DNA of 64,000 nt from Peribacillus frigoritolerans (GCF_004358755.1 NZ_SMZY01000003.1:620001-684000), one strand, 5' to 3'; counted from the stretch's first letter, positions 23,259 through 32,747 are shown. Made by a program: numbers and translations. Notes: generated from the letters alone by a model not told the origin.

Positions 23259-24086
23259 TTGAATTTATGGGAGATTTTTGTTGCTGTTGTATTAGGAATT
23301 GTGGAAGGATTAACCGAATTTGCTCCAGTGTCCTCTACTGGACATATGATTATTTTTGATGATTTGCTGTTTCAGTCTAAAGAGCTTTTTGGGGCACCTG
23401 TTGCAAATACGTTTAAGATCGTGATTCAGCTTGGATCGATTCTTGCGGTCGTCATTATTTTCAGAGAGCGTTTTATCAGCTTGCTCGGTCTGAAAAAAGA
23501 AACAGCTGAGGAAAAACGGACGAAGTTAAAATTAACACAAGTCATCGTAGGCTTGCTGCCTGCTGCTGTACTTGGACTTTTATTTGAAGATTACATCGAT
23601 GAACACTTGTTTTCTATTCATACGGTTTTAATCGGCTTGGTAATTGGAGCTTTCTTAATGTTAGCTGCTGATTTCATCCAGCGCAAAAGAACCATTACAA
23701 CAGAAACTGTGGATAAAATCACGTATAAACAGGCTTTGCTTATAGGACTGATTCAATGTTTAGCGTTATGGCCCGGATTTTCGCGTTCTGGATCGACGAT
23801 TTCCGGAGGCGTTATTCTTGGCATGAATCATAGAACTGCATCTGATTTTACCTTCATTATGGCTGTTCCGATTATGGCCGGGGCAAGCGGACTTTCTCTT
23901 CTTAAAAATTGGGAGTACTTCACGATGGACGCACTGCCATTCTTTATTGCAGGATTTATCAGCGCATTCGTTGTTGCTTTAATTTCAATTCGCTTCTTCC
24001 TGGCCCTAATTAACAAAATTAAACTTGTGCCATTTGCCATTTATCGCATTATTTTAGCTGCAGTGATTTATTTTGTTTTTCTATAA
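23259..24086 (+). CDS. uppP: Undecaprenyl-diphosphatase (BacA type), TTG start
   Basis: 275 residues from TTG at 23259 (MNLWEIFVAVVLGIVEGLTE); AAAGAGGTGG sits nine bases upstream, whereas the GTG at 23247 lies within it. The family motifs EGLTEFAPVSSTGHMII and PGFSRSGSTISGG contain the catalytic Glu, Ser and Arg residues. Multiple membrane helices. It recycles undecaprenyl diphosphate for wall synthesis and gives bacitracin tolerance. One of few plus-strand genes here. Confidence 0.95.
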   Translation: MNLWEIFVAVVLGIVEGLTEFAPVSSTGHMIIFDDLLFQSKELFGAPVANTFKIVIQLGSILAVVIIFRERFISLLGLKKETAEEKRTKLKLTQVIVGLLPAAVLGLLFEDYIDEHLFSIHTVLIGLVIGAFLMLAADFIQRKRTITTETVDKITYKQALLIGLIQCLALWPGFSRSGSTISGGVILGMNHRTASDFTFIMAVPIMAGASGLSLLKNWEYFTMDALPFFIAGFISAFVVALISIRFFLALINKIKLVPFAIYRIILAAVIYFVFL

Positions 24087-24091
24087 GAGAA

Positions 24092-24128
24092 AAGAGCAAA
24101 TCCGATTCAGCTGGATTTGCTCTTTTTT
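24092..24128 (+). terminator. Terminator after uppP
   Basis: AAGAGCAAATCC and GGATTTGCTCTT form a 12-bp stem followed by TTTTT on the plus strand. Confidence 0.85.
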
Positions 24129-24132
24129 TGAT

Positions 24133-24157
24133 CAAAAAAAGGCTGAACAAGTCAGCC
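24133..24157 (-). terminator. Terminator after glyA
   Basis: On the minus strand GGCTGA, a short loop and TCAGCC are followed by TTTTTTT, just beyond the glyA stop. Confidence 0.8.
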
Positions 24158-24166
24158 CAATCTTAT

Positions 24167-25408
24167 TTATAGTTGCTCATACATAGAAAATTTAGAAGTT
24201 AATGCTTCTACTCTTTTCTCTGCTTCTTGTAATTTTGCTTCATCTTCAGGGTTGCTGAGTGCAAGACCCATGATTGCAGCAATTTCATCCATATCTTCAA
24301 GACCGAAGCCTCTGCTTGTTACAGCAGCTGTACCGATGCGGATACCGCTTGTTACGAATGGACTTTCAGGATCAAATGGGATCGTGTTTTTGTTCGCTGT
24401 AATTCCGATATCATCCAATACTTTTTCTGCCACTTTACCAGTCAGGTTAAGAGAACGCACATCAATTAAAATCAAGTGATTGTCTGTTCCGTCTGATACA
24501 AGTGTTAATCCTTGTTTCTTCAAGCCTTCAGCAAGACGGTTTGCATTCGCAATGATGTTAGATGCATATGTCTTGAAGTCGTCTTGAAGAACTTCTCCAA
24601 ATGAAACAGCTTTTGCAGCGATTACGTGCATAAGCGGTCCGCCTTGGATTCCAGGGAAAATAGACTTATCAATCTTTTTCGCAAATTCTTCTTTGCAGAG
24701 AATCATTCCACCGCGAGGTCCGCGCAATGTTTTATGTGTTGTTGTTGTAACAAAATCAGCATAAGGAACAGGGTTTTCATGAAGGCCTGCCGCTACAAGT
24801 CCAGCGATATGAGCCATGTCTACCATGAAATATGCTCCGACTTCATCCGCGATTTCACGGAATTTCTTGAAATCAATTGCACGAGGATATGCACTTGCGC
24901 CTGCAACAATCAGCTTTGGCTTATGTAAACGGGCTTTCTCTAATACATCTTCATAATTGATGCGGTGTGTATCTTTATCCACGCCATATTCAACGAAATT
25001 GTACTGCACGCCGCTGAAGTTAACAGGGCTTCCGTGTGTTAAGTGACCGCCATGAGATAAGTTCATGCCAAGTACTGTATCGCCATGTTCAAGGATTGTG
25101 AAGTAAACAGCCATGTTCGCCTGTGCACCTGAGTGAGGCTGCACGTTAACATGCTCTGCACCAAAAATTTCTTTTGCACGGTCTCTTGCGATATTTTCCA
25201 CAACATCCACGTGCTCACAGCCTCCGTAATAACGGCGGCCAGGGTAGCCTTCTGCATATTTGTTCGTAAGGACTGAGCCTTGCGCTTCCATAACGGCTTC
25301 TGTTACAAAGTTTTCGGAAGCAATCAATTCGATTTTCGTGCGCTGACGCTGTAATTCGTCCTGAATTGCTTCAAATACGCCAGTATCCTGCTTACTTAGA
25401 TGTTTCAT
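24167..25408 (-). CDS. glyA: Serine hydroxymethyltransferase
   Basis: 413 residues. PLP-binding Lys226 lies in [14 protein letters not shown]; other signatures are SENFVTEAV and [15 protein letters not shown]. It interconverts serine and glycine and supplies one-carbon units for purines and thymidylate. GGGGGATTTTAAAGC precedes the ATG. A pair of PurBox-like sequences lies about 150-195 bases upstream; in B. subtilis glyA belongs to the PurR regulon. Confidence 0.97.
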   Translation of the reverse strand: MKHLSKQDTGVFEAIQDELQRQRTKIELIASENFVTEAVMEAQGSVLTNKYAEGYPGRRYYGGCEHVDVVENIARDRAKEIFGAEHVNVQPHSGAQANMAVYFTILEHGDTVLGMNLSHGGHLTHGSPVNFSGVQYNFVEYGVDKDTHRINYEDVLEKARLHKPKLIVAGASAYPRAIDFKKFREIADEVGAYFMVDMAHIAGLVAAGLHENPVPYADFVTTTTHKTLRGPRGGMILCKEEFAKKIDKSIFPGIQGGPLMHVIAAKAVSFGEVLQDDFKTYASNIIANANRLAEGLKKQGLTLVSDGTDNHLILIDVRSLNLTGKVAEKVLDDIGITANKNTIPFDPESPFVTSGIRIGTAAVTSRGFGLEDMDEIAAIMGLALSNPEDEAKLQEAEKRVEALTSKFSMYEQL

Positions 25409-25556
25409 GCTTTAAAATCCCCCTATCCAAATTCACTTGATTTTGCAGACAATTTTCACATTCAATTCAATTTCATTGTACACGTTCATGTTCAAGATTG
25501 TAATAGATTTCTGTGTATTTTTTATCAAGAACAGTGATTTTTGAAAAAAACGCCCA

Positions 25557-25602
25557 AAATCACGAATGATAATCAATCTCTATTTTATATCGTTCGTATT
25601 TA
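25557..25602. promoter_or_regulatory. PurBox-like inverted pair upstream of glyA
   Basis: AAATCACGAATGATAA (25557-25572) and ATATCGTTCGTATTT (25588-25602) carry facing CGAA/TTCG cores, as do PurR operators with two inverted PurBoxes about 16-17 bases apart. They end exactly at the ywlG stop. A candidate promoter TTACAA-17-TACAAT lies nearer to glyA. Confidence 0.55.
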
Positions 25603-26175
25603 TCACGTGCACTTTTTGTTTTCTTCTTTGGCTGCATACACAGCTCTTTCGCCGCCGATCAGTTTCGGACGCGTCTTTGCCATTGTAACCCGGGCATGTC
25701 CAAGCTGCTTCACAGAGCTTCTGACCGGAACTGCTACATGCTTAAGGTGCATGCCAATAAAGGTATCGCCGATATCAATGCCGCCGTCAGCTTTGATGAA
25801 TTCAACCACAACAGGCTTTTTGAAAGCTGAGTAAGCATATGCAGCCATCGCTCCTCCAGCCGTACGGACCGGAGTCACCGTAACTGCTTCAAGATTATAA
25901 GAAGCAGCTGTATCACTCTCGACCACAAGGGCTCTGTTCAAATGCTCGCAGCATTGGAAAGCGAGATGCATGCCGGTTCTTTCTTGATATGCTTTTAATT
26001 CCTCAAAAATCATTTCGGCCGCTTCACTCGTACCGGCCGTCCCTATTTTTTCTCCAATCACTTCACTCGTGCTGCAGCCAACCACAAAGATGTTCCCCGC
26101 GCGAAAAGAAGATTGCTCTTCTAAATCAGCAAGCATAGTGCGAAGCTGACTCTTCCACTCTCCAATCAATGTCAT
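25603..26175 (-). CDS. ywlG: YwlG family protein (TIGR01440)
   Basis: 190 residues from ATG at 26175; AAGGGTG lies six bases upstream. A GTG nine bases earlier overlaps the rpiB stop and is the alternative. Conserved family with [29 protein letters not shown] and [18 protein letters not shown]. The biochemical function is not known to me. It is always close to rpiB and ywlE in bacilli, as here. Confidence 0.85.
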   Translation of the reverse strand: MTLIGEWKSQLRTMLADLEEQSSFRAGNIFVVGCSTSEVIGEKIGTAGTSEAAEMIFEELKAYQERTGMHLAFQCCEHLNRALVVESDTAASYNLEAVTVTPVRTAGGAMAAYAYSAFKKPVVVEFIKADGGIDIGDTFIGMHLKHVAVPVRSSVKQLGHARVTMAKTRPKLIGGERAVYAAKEENKKCT

Positions 26176-26180
26176 TTCGT

Positions 26181-26630
26181 TCACCCTTGGATTTTATTTT
26201 CAAAAGCAGTGATTTTACTGACGCGGTTTTCATGTCTGCCGCCTTCAAATTCTGTTGTGAGCCAGATTCTTGCGATTTCACGGGCCAGACCAGGTCCGAT
26301 CACACGCTCGCCCATTGCAAGCATATTGCTGTTATTGTGCTCTCTTGTTGCTTTTGCACTGAATGTATCATGTACAAGCGCGCAGCGAATCCCTTTTACT
26401 TTATTGGCAGAAATGCTCATGCCGATTCCCGTGCCGCAAATCAGAATGCCGCGGTCAAATTCTCCGCTTGCCACTTTTTCTGCTACCGGCAATGCATAAT
26501 CAGGATAATCGACCGATGTTTCGCACTCGCAGCCAAAATCTTCATACTGTATGTTCATTTCATCCATCAGCTGCTTGATTTCCTCGCGGAGATTCAGCCC
26601 GCCATGGTCAGAAGCAATCGCAATCTTCAT
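26181..26630 (-). CDS. rpiB: Ribose-5-phosphate isomerase B
   Basis: 149 residues, same length as B. subtilis YwlF. Catalytic Cys65 in [11 protein letters not shown] and His98 in [12 protein letters not shown], plus the N-terminal SDHGG phosphate loop. It interconverts ribose 5-phosphate and ribulose 5-phosphate. The stop overlaps the ywlG start region. Confidence 0.95.
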   Translation of the reverse strand: MKIAIASDHGGLNLREEIKQLMDEMNIQYEDFGCECETSVDYPDYALPVAEKVASGEFDRGILICGTGIGMSISANKVKGIRCALVHDTFSAKATREHNNSNMLAMGERVIGPGLAREIARIWLTTEFEGGRHENRVSKITAFENKIQG

Positions 26631-26648
26631 TTTGAACCCTCCAAACGC

Positions 26649-27098
26649 TTAATTTTCTAACTTTTTAACTAAGAGCTTTATCATCTTTTCCAAATCTTCA
26701 CGGGTCATTCTGTATATCTCAAGTGAACCGCCGAACGGATCTATGACATCGCGCCGATCCTGCCCATCCTCCACCACAAATTCAGAAAGAGTAAAGGTTT
26801 TTTCTATCGCCTGCGGATATCGTTCAAAAATCAGTTCTTTATGGCTTTCAGTCATTGTTAAAATGTAAGTTGCCCAGCGGATGTGCTCTTCATTCAATTG
26901 AGCCGACTGGTGATTGCATATGATCCCTTTCTCATCAAGCGCCTGCTTTGCATGAAGAGAAGCATCGCCGCCGTCGCTTGCATACACACCTGCAGATTTG
27001 ACCGACAGGAGATCATTTTCTTTCATATGATTCAATAACGCTTCAGCCATGGGGCTTCTGCATGTATTTCCGGTACAAACAAAAAGGACATTAATCAT
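26649..27098 (-). CDS. ywlE: Protein-arginine phosphatase YwlE (LMW-PTP fold)
   Basis: 149 residues. P-loop CTGNTCRS with nucleophile Cys8 and Arg14; the Thr12 in place of the usual Ile favours phospho-arginine over phospho-tyrosine, as established for B. subtilis YwlE. General acid Asp120 is in DVIDPFGG. It reverses McsB arginine phosphorylation in heat-shock control and spore germination. Confidence 0.93.
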   Translation of the reverse strand: MINVLFVCTGNTCRSPMAEALLNHMKENDLLSVKSAGVYASDGGDASLHAKQALDEKGIICNHQSAQLNEEHIRWATYILTMTESHKELIFERYPQAIEKTFTLSEFVVEDGQDRRDVIDPFGGSLEIYRMTREDLEKMIKLLVKKLEN

Positions 27099-27169
27099 TC
27101 ATCTACCTCCTTTGTTTTATTATAATCCAAATGGAGTCCTGAAAGTAGTCATTGCGCTTTTTGGGAATG

Positions 27170-27250
27170 AGAAAAGCGCAAGCTCGCTTTTCGCCAATAC
27201 TTGCGGATCCATTCCGGCCGAGGGGCCTGAGCGATTTGCCAGCCATTGAA
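27170..27250 (+). repeat. Intergenic repeat family 1, copy A (shortened)
   Basis: Begins GAAAAGCGCAAGC and contains the shared core GCCAATACTTGCGGATCC and CCGGCCGAGG. It lacks the GACAGATAAGGATCC part of full copies. Lies between ywlE and the mntP terminator. Confidence 0.8.
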
Positions 27251-27275
27251 GCTCAAAATACTTTTTAAAACCAAA

Positions 27276-27304
27276 CAAAAAACAGGCCTTAATCGGACCT
27301 GTTA
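27276..27304 (-). terminator. Terminator after mntP
   Basis: On the minus strand AACAGGTC and GGCCTGTT pair (one G-U) around a 7-base loop, followed by TTTTG. Confidence 0.75.
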
Positions 27305-27312
27305 TCCTCTTT

Positions 27313-27873
27313 TTATATAGGGAAAATCAGCTTCAGGCCAAATCCTAAAAGAATGCTTCCTCCAAGAGCTTCACCGTATGTACCGAGCCAGTTCTGAACT
27401 CTTCTGCCAATTAGAAGACCAATCCATGTCAGGACCATGCTGACTAAGCCGAACATCGCGATCGTCAGGAACGTTCTTGCACCATAAATGCCAAGACTCA
27501 AACCGACTGAAAAGCTGTCCAGGCTTACGCTGAGAGCAAAAAAAAGGAGCCCAAAGCCAACTGGTGTAATCATTGGTTCATTATCTTTTTTAAAGGAAGC
27601 GAAAATCATCTGCACTCCAAGAATGATCAGCAGGGCGCCGCCAGCAATTGAAGCGATATTCCCAAACGTACTGGAGAGCACTTTTCCGATCCACATTCCT
27701 GCAAGCGGCATCCATATATGAAACAGTCCAATTGTCAGGCCAATATAAAAAATCTGCCTTAACCGGAGTTTGATCAGCCCCATCCCAAGTCCGACTGAAA
27801 AAGCATCCATTCCAAGTGCAAATGCCATCATAAATAAGGTTATGAGTTCCCCAATTAATGCCTCTACATTCAT
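27313..27873 (-). CDS. mntP: Manganese efflux pump MntP
   Basis: 186 residues from ATG at 27873, with GAGGAGGCTTTAGA upstream. Six membrane helices in two homologous halves, each with the acidic motif [13 protein letters not shown] or [15 protein letters not shown]. Exports Mn2+. It sits at the ywlD position of B. subtilis. I looked for a Mn-sensing yybP-ykoY riboswitch in the short upstream gap and saw no room for one. Confidence 0.93.
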   Translation of the reverse strand: MNVEALIGELITLFMMAFALGMDAFSVGLGMGLIKLRLRQIFYIGLTIGLFHIWMPLAGMWIGKVLSSTFGNIASIAGGALLIILGVQMIFASFKKDNEPMITPVGFGLLFFALSVSLDSFSVGLSLGIYGARTFLTIAMFGLVSMVLTWIGLLIGRRVQNWLGTYGEALGGSILLGFGLKLIFPI

Positions 27874-27949
27874 TCTAAAGCCTCCTCGGACACGCCTCAT
27901 TCAAATTTATGCACGTCCGAGTTTGCTTAGAACATCTTCTAATGCGATC

Positions 27950-28990
27950 TTATTCCTTCACAATCCGGTGTCCTGCAGCCTTCAGCAGACGGTTCATCAC
28001 CGCTTGACCGACACCTTCATTTGAAAAGCTTTCGCTGTAAATGCAGTCAACTCCCGCCGCGTCAAATTCACGAAGCACGCCGTAGAGTCCGGCCGCAACT
28101 GTCTGCATATTCTCTCTGCTTCCGCACACTAAAACAGCATCGGCATGATAGCTGTCTGCGTTTTCTTTTGCTGCAAGCACACCTACTTTTTTCCCCTCAC
28201 GTCTTGCGGCATCAATTGTTTTTTGAAAAAAAGACAAAGAGCCTTCAACAATGGTCAAGGGTGCAATAGGCGCATAGTGAGTATATTTCATTCCAGGCGA
28301 CTTTGGAGTATGCCCTTCTTCTATTAAAGCCTGATCCATCTCCACTTTTCCAATCAGACTTTCCAGCTGTTCCTGCGTTACTCCGCCCGGTCTTAAAATA
28401 ACCGGAATCCGCTGTGTGCAATCCAGGACAGTTGATTCCACACCAACACCCGTTGCGCCTCCGTCCATAATGCCTGAGATTCTGCCATTTAAATCATCAA
28501 ATACATGTGCAGCGCGTGTAGGGCTTGGCTTTCCGGAAAGATTCGCACTAGGTGCAGCAATCGGCAAGTTTGCTTCTTCTATTAGTGCAAGTGCAAGCGG
28601 ATGATCAGGCATCCTTACAGCTACCGTATCAAGACCTGCTGTTACACGATCAGAGAGGCCTGGTTTCTTCGGCAAGACAAATGTAATCGGACCAGGCCAC
28701 AATACATCGATTAACTTTTCCACATAATCAGGTACGTCTGCTGCAATTTCATGCAGCTGTTCTTTTGTCGCTATGTGGACAATCAGTGGATTATCGCTCG
28801 GTCTGCCCTTCGCTTCATAAATCTTACCCACAGCAAGATCCGATCTGGCGTTGGCGCCAAGGCCATATACAGTCTCTGTTGGGAACGCAACAACCTCATT
28901 CTCTCTTAATTTGGCTGCTGCCTGTGCAATTTGTGGATAACTTAAGGATAAATCCTTCAAATTATCCACAATCCAAACTTTTGTATCCAT
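27950..28990 (-). CDS. ywlC: L-threonylcarbamoyladenylate synthase (Sua5/YwlC)
   Basis: 346 residues from ATG at 28990 (AGGAGAGTTATAAGA upstream), equal to B. subtilis YwlC. N-terminal YrdC domain with KRxR/SxN-type sites (FPTETVYGLGANA, KGRPSDNPLIVHI, APSANLSGKPSPT) and a C-terminal Sua5 domain. It makes threonylcarbamoyl-AMP for t6A modification of tRNAs. Two consensus DnaA boxes lie inside its 5' end, part of a larger cluster. Confidence 0.95.
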   Translation of the reverse strand: MDTKVWIVDNLKDLSLSYPQIAQAAAKLRENEVVAFPTETVYGLGANARSDLAVGKIYEAKGRPSDNPLIVHIATKEQLHEIAADVPDYVEKLIDVLWPGPITFVLPKKPGLSDRVTAGLDTVAVRMPDHPLALALIEEANLPIAAPSANLSGKPSPTRAAHVFDDLNGRISGIMDGGATGVGVESTVLDCTQRIPVILRPGGVTQEQLESLIGKVEMDQALIEEGHTPKSPGMKYTHYAPIAPLTIVEGSLSFFQKTIDAARREGKKVGVLAAKENADSYHADAVLVCGSRENMQTVAAGLYGVLREFDAAGVDCIYSESFSNEGVGQAVMNRLLKAAGHRIVKE

Positions 28991-29153
28991 TCTTATAACT
29001 CTCCTGTCTAACATGTGAATAACTTTGTATTTCCCGACCTTTTCTTCCATTCCTCATGAAAGTATAAAAGATGACCCCAAATAAAACAAGCTTTATCCAC
29101 AAAATGTGGATAAAGCTTGCGAATCAGTGGATAACTATGTGGATATATCCACA
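28932..29153. promoter_or_regulatory. DnaA-box cluster at ywlC-ywlB
   Basis: Exact boxes: TGTGGATAA at 28932 and 29105, TTATCCACA at 28962 and 29093. One-mismatch boxes: TGTGAATAA at 29014, AGTGGATAA at 29126, TGTGGATAT at 29138, ATATCCACA at 29145. The pair at 29093/29105 lies within an inverted repeat with 15-base arms (29087-29119), and the last two form an 18-base palindrome (29137-29154). A DnaA-binding cluster at ywlC is known in B. subtilis, where such oriC-proximal clusters restrain initiation. Confidence 0.88.
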
Positions 29154-29597
29154 TCAGGAGGTTTTTACCATTACAACTGCATGTTCCTTTTCCAATGATT
29201 CTTTAAAATGCGCCGAATGTACTAAATGCTCAGGAATCTCGTTCTGTTCAACTGATTGAAAACCTATTAGCTTAAGAAATTCAATTGAATTTTTCTTGTT
29301 GGTGACGAGATAGCTCCCGAGAAGCCCCTTTTCTCTCCCTAATGCATGGATGCTTTCAAACAAAGATAGGAGATGAGCCTGATTGATCGCTTCTGAAACA
29401 ACAAGGGAGCGAAGTAAACCGTCTCCATTTACCGGCTCGATTCCAAGGCTTGCAACGATCGTATTTTCATCACTTTCCATTATGACAAAGTAGTCGGCGA
29501 TCTCCTCTATTCCTTCAGAGCTCAATCCCGCTTTTTCAATAAACGATTTTATAGCTTGTACATCTTTTTTCTCCGCAATCCGCAATTGATAGTACAT
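29154..29597 (-). CDS. ywlB: GNAT-family N-acetyltransferase (YwlB)
   Basis: 147 residues with a GNAT layout: N-terminal helices, central strands (TIVASLGIEPVNGDGLLRSL), an acetyl-CoA loop region (AINQAHLLSLFESIHALGRE) and a C-terminal FLKLIGFQSVE. It resembles ArgA-like N-acetyltransferases. Substrate unknown. Its stop codon touches the DnaA-box cluster. Confidence 0.85.
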   Translation of the reverse strand: MYYQLRIAEKKDVQAIKSFIEKAGLSSEGIEEIADYFVIMESDENTIVASLGIEPVNGDGLLRSLVVSEAINQAHLLSLFESIHALGREKGLLGSYLVTNKKNSIEFLKLIGFQSVEQNEIPEHLVHSAHFKESLEKEHAVVMVKTS

Positions 29598-29703
29598 TCC
29601 ATCACCCCGTTTTTCTTTTCTACTTCAAATCTATGACGGGGGATAGCTTTTATGCACGGTTTAGTAGAAAAAAAGAAAGACTCTCGGATCTCTCCATAAG
29701 CCA

Positions 29704-30381
29704 TCATGAAAACAAGCTCGAAAACCAGTCAACCAGGAAGAATTTGACCTCTGCTTCTTCCTTTTCTTCCTCTTCATCTACAATTAGAGCACTAAGCTCG
29801 TCAGATGTTTTTTGAGCTTCTGAACTTTTGTCCTCTTCTTCTAACTCCGCTGCCTGCACTGCCTGTCCGTTAGAAAAATCAAGGAAGCAAAGCGGCGGGA
29901 ACAGTACACACCACCAGTTGGCGCCATTTCCTTCTCCAAGCGTAATCAAGATTGCCTCATAATCACCTGCAGGGTAAATGTAGCTGCCGTACATCTTTGT
30001 CGGAAAGCTGACATTATCAAAATCAACGCTGAATTCCTGTTCCTTGTTCTCTTTCACTAAAACGGACTGTACAATGTTCTCAATCTCAGGAAGTCTTGAT
30101 TGAATCAATTCCCGTGCTGCCTCTATAGAAGTGAGCTTTTCCACCCACACCGTAATCTCTTTGTTCACTTCGTCGCGAATCTTGCGTTTCAAGGCTTGAT
30201 CCTCATCAGAATCGCTGTTGGCCAAAATACGGAGACGAATTGCCTCTTCCGGAATCACGACCGGTTCTGACCCCTGCTGCTGTGCTCCGGCCGAAAGCGG
30301 TTCTTTATATACGTTCATGATTGCACCAAGTAATAATAATAAAATATAGATAAATGCGATATGCTGCTTTCTCATTTCCAT
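29704..30381 (-). CDS. spoIIR: Stage II sporulation protein R
   Basis: 225 residues from ATG at 30381, which has AAGGGG seven bases upstream; ATGs two codons on either side are possible. N-terminal membrane/signal segment (about 6-24), then the SpoIIR domain with EEAIRLRILANSDSDEDQ, FPTKMYGSYIYPAGDYEAIL and NWWCVLFPPLCFLDF, followed by an acidic tail. Made in the forespore, it triggers SpoIIGA to process pro-sigma-E in the mother cell. A sigma-F/G-like promoter precedes it. Confidence 0.95.
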   Translation of the reverse strand: MEMRKQHIAFIYILLLLLGAIMNVYKEPLSAGAQQQGSEPVVIPEEAIRLRILANSDSDEDQALKRKIRDEVNKEITVWVEKLTSIEAARELIQSRLPEIENIVQSVLVKENKEQEFSVDFDNVSFPTKMYGSYIYPAGDYEAILITLGEGNGANWWCVLFPPLCFLDFSNGQAVQAAELEEEDKSSEAQKTSDELSALIVDEEEEKEEAEVKFFLVDWFSSLFS

Positions 30382-30401
30382 CACCATCCCCTTCTAGGAA
30401 A

Positions 30402-30431
30402 CAGTATGGACAGGGTTTTAGATTCTTAAAC
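30402..30431 (-). promoter_or_regulatory. Sigma-F-type promoter of spoIIR
   Basis: The minus strand reads GTTTA, 15 bases, then GTCCATACTG, close to the forespore consensus GYWTA-N15-GGNRANAMTR with two deviations in the -10. spoIIR is a sigma-F gene in B. subtilis. Confidence 0.55.
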
Positions 30432-30516
30432 TAGTTTTATTGAATCTAGGAATCTATTTTTTTGTGTTTTGTGGGAACATAATCCGCGATCGTTAAGGTT
30501 TTCCCCATCTCCCTCA

Positions 30517-30547
30517 CAAAACAAAAACGCCTCATCACTGAGACGTT
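30517..30547 (-). terminator. Terminator embracing the prmC stop codon
   Basis: On the minus strand AACGTCTCA, GTGA, TGAGGCGTT is followed by TTTGTTTTG. The last codons and TGA stop of prmC lie in the stem-loop itself. Confidence 0.75.
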
Positions 30548-31404
30548 CCATTCACTACAGCAAATACCATGCGATCTTTGCCGTTTATGTCGTATTTTAC
30601 TTCTGCTTCTGCATGAGGCAGTTTGTCCAGCAGCAGCGCTTTTACATCTTCGCCTTGTCCGGCCCCAACTTCGAATGCAATCAGGGCGCGTTCGCTTATG
30701 ACAAGCGGAATTTCTGCTGCGAGTCTGCGGTAGAAATCGAGTCCGTCTGCACCGCCTGCAAGTGCGCGGATAGGTTCATGGTCCTTCACAACTGGAGACA
30801 GCTCCAGAATGTCTGCATCCGGGATATACGGGGGGTTCGATACGACCACATCAAGCTTCTTGCCGCTATTTAAAATCGGGGATAACAAGTCTCCATGTAA
30901 AAACTGGACTTCTGCTCCCAGCGTTTTTGCATTCAGCTGCGCGACTTCAAGTGATTCTTGGGCAATATCGACCGCACTCATCTTGAAGAGCGGATTTTCC
31001 AAAGCAAGGGAAATGGCGATGGCACCGCTGCCTGTCCCGATATCCGCTGCTTCCACTAAAGAGTAACCATTAAATAAGGATTTTGCTTTCAGCAAGATTC
31101 CTTCAACCAGCTCCTCGGTTTCCGGGCGCGGTATGAGAACTTCTTTGTTGACGATAAACGATCGGCCGTAAAATTCTTCTGATCCGATCATGTGCTGAAC
31201 CGGTATTCCTTCAGCATGATGGTTTACATCTGTTTTAAACCTTTCCCAAATTCCCTCAGGAAGATCGGTTCTAAAGTTAGCCAGCATTTCTGCACGGCTC
31301 ATGTTTAAGTGGTGGCGCAATAGGAGTTCTCCCGCATTGTGATCCCGTTCTGCTTCTGCCAAAAAAGAAGAAGCCCACTTCAGGGCTTCGTATACCTTAA
31401 TCAT
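30535..31404 (-). CDS. prmC: Release-factor glutamine N5-methyltransferase
   Basis: 289 residues. SAM-binding motif [18 protein letters not shown] and the catalytic NPPY motif in [11 protein letters not shown]-terminal helical domain for release-factor binding. It methylates the GGQ glutamine of RF1 and RF2. It starts two bases after the prfA stop. Confidence 0.96.
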   Translation of the reverse strand: MIKVYEALKWASSFLAEAERDHNAGELLLRHHLNMSRAEMLANFRTDLPEGIWERFKTDVNHHAEGIPVQHMIGSEEFYGRSFIVNKEVLIPRPETEELVEGILLKAKSLFNGYSLVEAADIGTGSGAIAISLALENPLFKMSAVDIAQESLEVAQLNAKTLGAEVQFLHGDLLSPILNSGKKLDVVVSNPPYIPDADILELSPVVKDHEPIRALAGGADGLDFYRRLAAEIPLVISERALIAFEVGAGQGEDVKALLLDKLPHAEAEVKYDINGKDRMVFAVVNGTSQ

Positions 31405-31406
31405 GC

Positions 31407-32486
31407 TTACTGGTCTGCCTGATCGAGTCTGCTCGATTGATCTTCAACGATAAGAGCATTCACAAACTCATCAAGTTTTCCTTGCAGAATCTGGTCAAGC
31501 TTTTGGATCGTCAGGCCAATGCGGTGGTCTGTTACACGGTTTTGCGGGAAGTTGTACGTGCGGATCCGCTCTGATCGGTCACCTGTACCGACAGCAAGCT
31601 TTCGGTTTTGATCGTATTCAGCCTGTGCTTCGCGCTGGAATTTGTCATATACACGCGCGCGGAGTACTTTCATGGCTTTTTCTTTGTTTTTGATCTGGGA
31701 TTTTTCATCCTGGCAGGATACGACGGTTCCTGTCGGCAAATGCGTTAAACGTACGGCTGACATCGTCGTGTTAACACTCTGTCCGCCTGGTCCGCTTGAA
31801 GCAAATGTGTCGACGCGGATATCCTTGTCATGAATCTCAACTTCTACTTCTTCTGTTTCAGGCAAGCAGACAACAGTCGCTGTAGATGTATGAATCCTTC
31901 CGCCTGATTCGGTTTCAGGTACACGCTGCACTCGGTGTGCACCGTTTTCATATTTCAGCTTTGAGAATGCGCCGCGTCCGTTGATCATGAAAATGATCTC
32001 TTTGTAGCCGCCGACTCCTGTTGTGTTTGCTTCCATTACTTCTGTCTTCCAGCCTTGCGCTTCAGCAAAACGGCTGTACATGCGGTAAAGATCGCCTGCA
32101 AATAAGGCAGCCTCGTCTCCGCCTGCTGCACCGCGGATCTCCATGATTACGTTTTTGTCATCGTTCGGGTCTTTTGGAACAAGAAGGATTTTCAAACGTT
32201 CAGAGAGCCCTTTTTCCTGAGAAAGAAGCTCAGAAAGCTCTTCTTTTACCATATCGCGCATTTCTGAGTCAAGCTTGTCGTCAAGCATCATTTTTGCGTC
32301 ATCGATCTGCTCTTTCACAGATTTATATTCACGGTATACTTCAACAGTTTCCTGCAAGTCAGATTGTTCTTTTGAATATTCACGAAGCTTCTTAGAATCG
32401 TTGATAATATCAGGATCCATCAGCAGCCCATTTAATTTTTCATAGCGGTCTTCTACTGATTGTAAGCGATCTAACACGTTATTCAC
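31407..32486 (-). CDS. prfA: Peptide chain release factor 1
   Basis: 359 residues. The catalytic GGQ loop is [14 protein letters not shown] (about residue 230); the stop-codon-reading region is in the preceding superdomain. It reads UAA and UAG. Operon with prmC, its modifying enzyme. Confidence 0.97.
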   Translation of the reverse strand: MNNVLDRLQSVEDRYEKLNGLLMDPDIINDSKKLREYSKEQSDLQETVEVYREYKSVKEQIDDAKMMLDDKLDSEMRDMVKEELSELLSQEKGLSERLKILLVPKDPNDDKNVIMEIRGAAGGDEAALFAGDLYRMYSRFAEAQGWKTEVMEANTTGVGGYKEIIFMINGRGAFSKLKYENGAHRVQRVPETESGGRIHTSTATVVCLPETEEVEVEIHDKDIRVDTFASSGPGGQSVNTTMSAVRLTHLPTGTVVSCQDEKSQIKNKEKAMKVLRARVYDKFQREAQAEYDQNRKLAVGTGDRSERIRTYNFPQNRVTDHRIGLTIQKLDQILQGKLDEFVNALIVEDQSSRLDQADQ

Positions 32487-32556
32487 CTCAATTTTCGTCC
32501 ATAACGTTATAATTATAGTATAGGTTAATCAAAGCGTCAAAAGCAAATTGGCCTCT

Positions 32557-32735
32557 AAAAGCGGAATCAGCCGTTTAGCTCCGAAAGACAGAAAAGAAAT
32601 CGACCGGAAAGGCCGGGTTTGCCTTTTTGGGCGATTTAGTTCTGGCCGAGGAGTTGGACGATGGAGCTGGACACCAAGAAAAGCGGAATCGCCTCGGTCA
32701 GCTCCGATAGACAGAAAAGAAATCGACCAGAAAGA
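32557..32735 (+). repeat. Intergenic repeat family 1, copies B1 (full) and B2 (partial)
   Basis: B1 runs about 32557-32676 from AAAAGCGGAATCAGCC to GGAGCTGGACACC and has an altered centre (CAGAAAAGAAATCGACC). B2 begins at 32679 with AAAAGCGGAATCGCC and breaks off at about 32735, just before the VOC gene's ribosome site. Confidence 0.8.
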
Positions 32736-32747
32736 AAGGGAAGAAAA

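Noticed and set aside
26169-26660. Plus-strand frame of 163 codons
   Set aside because: Antisense to rpiB; Cys- and Phe-rich nonsense composition.
27874-27949. Mn2+ riboswitch (yybP-ykoY) before mntP
   Set aside because: The gap to ywlC is under 80 bases and shows none of the conserved elements.
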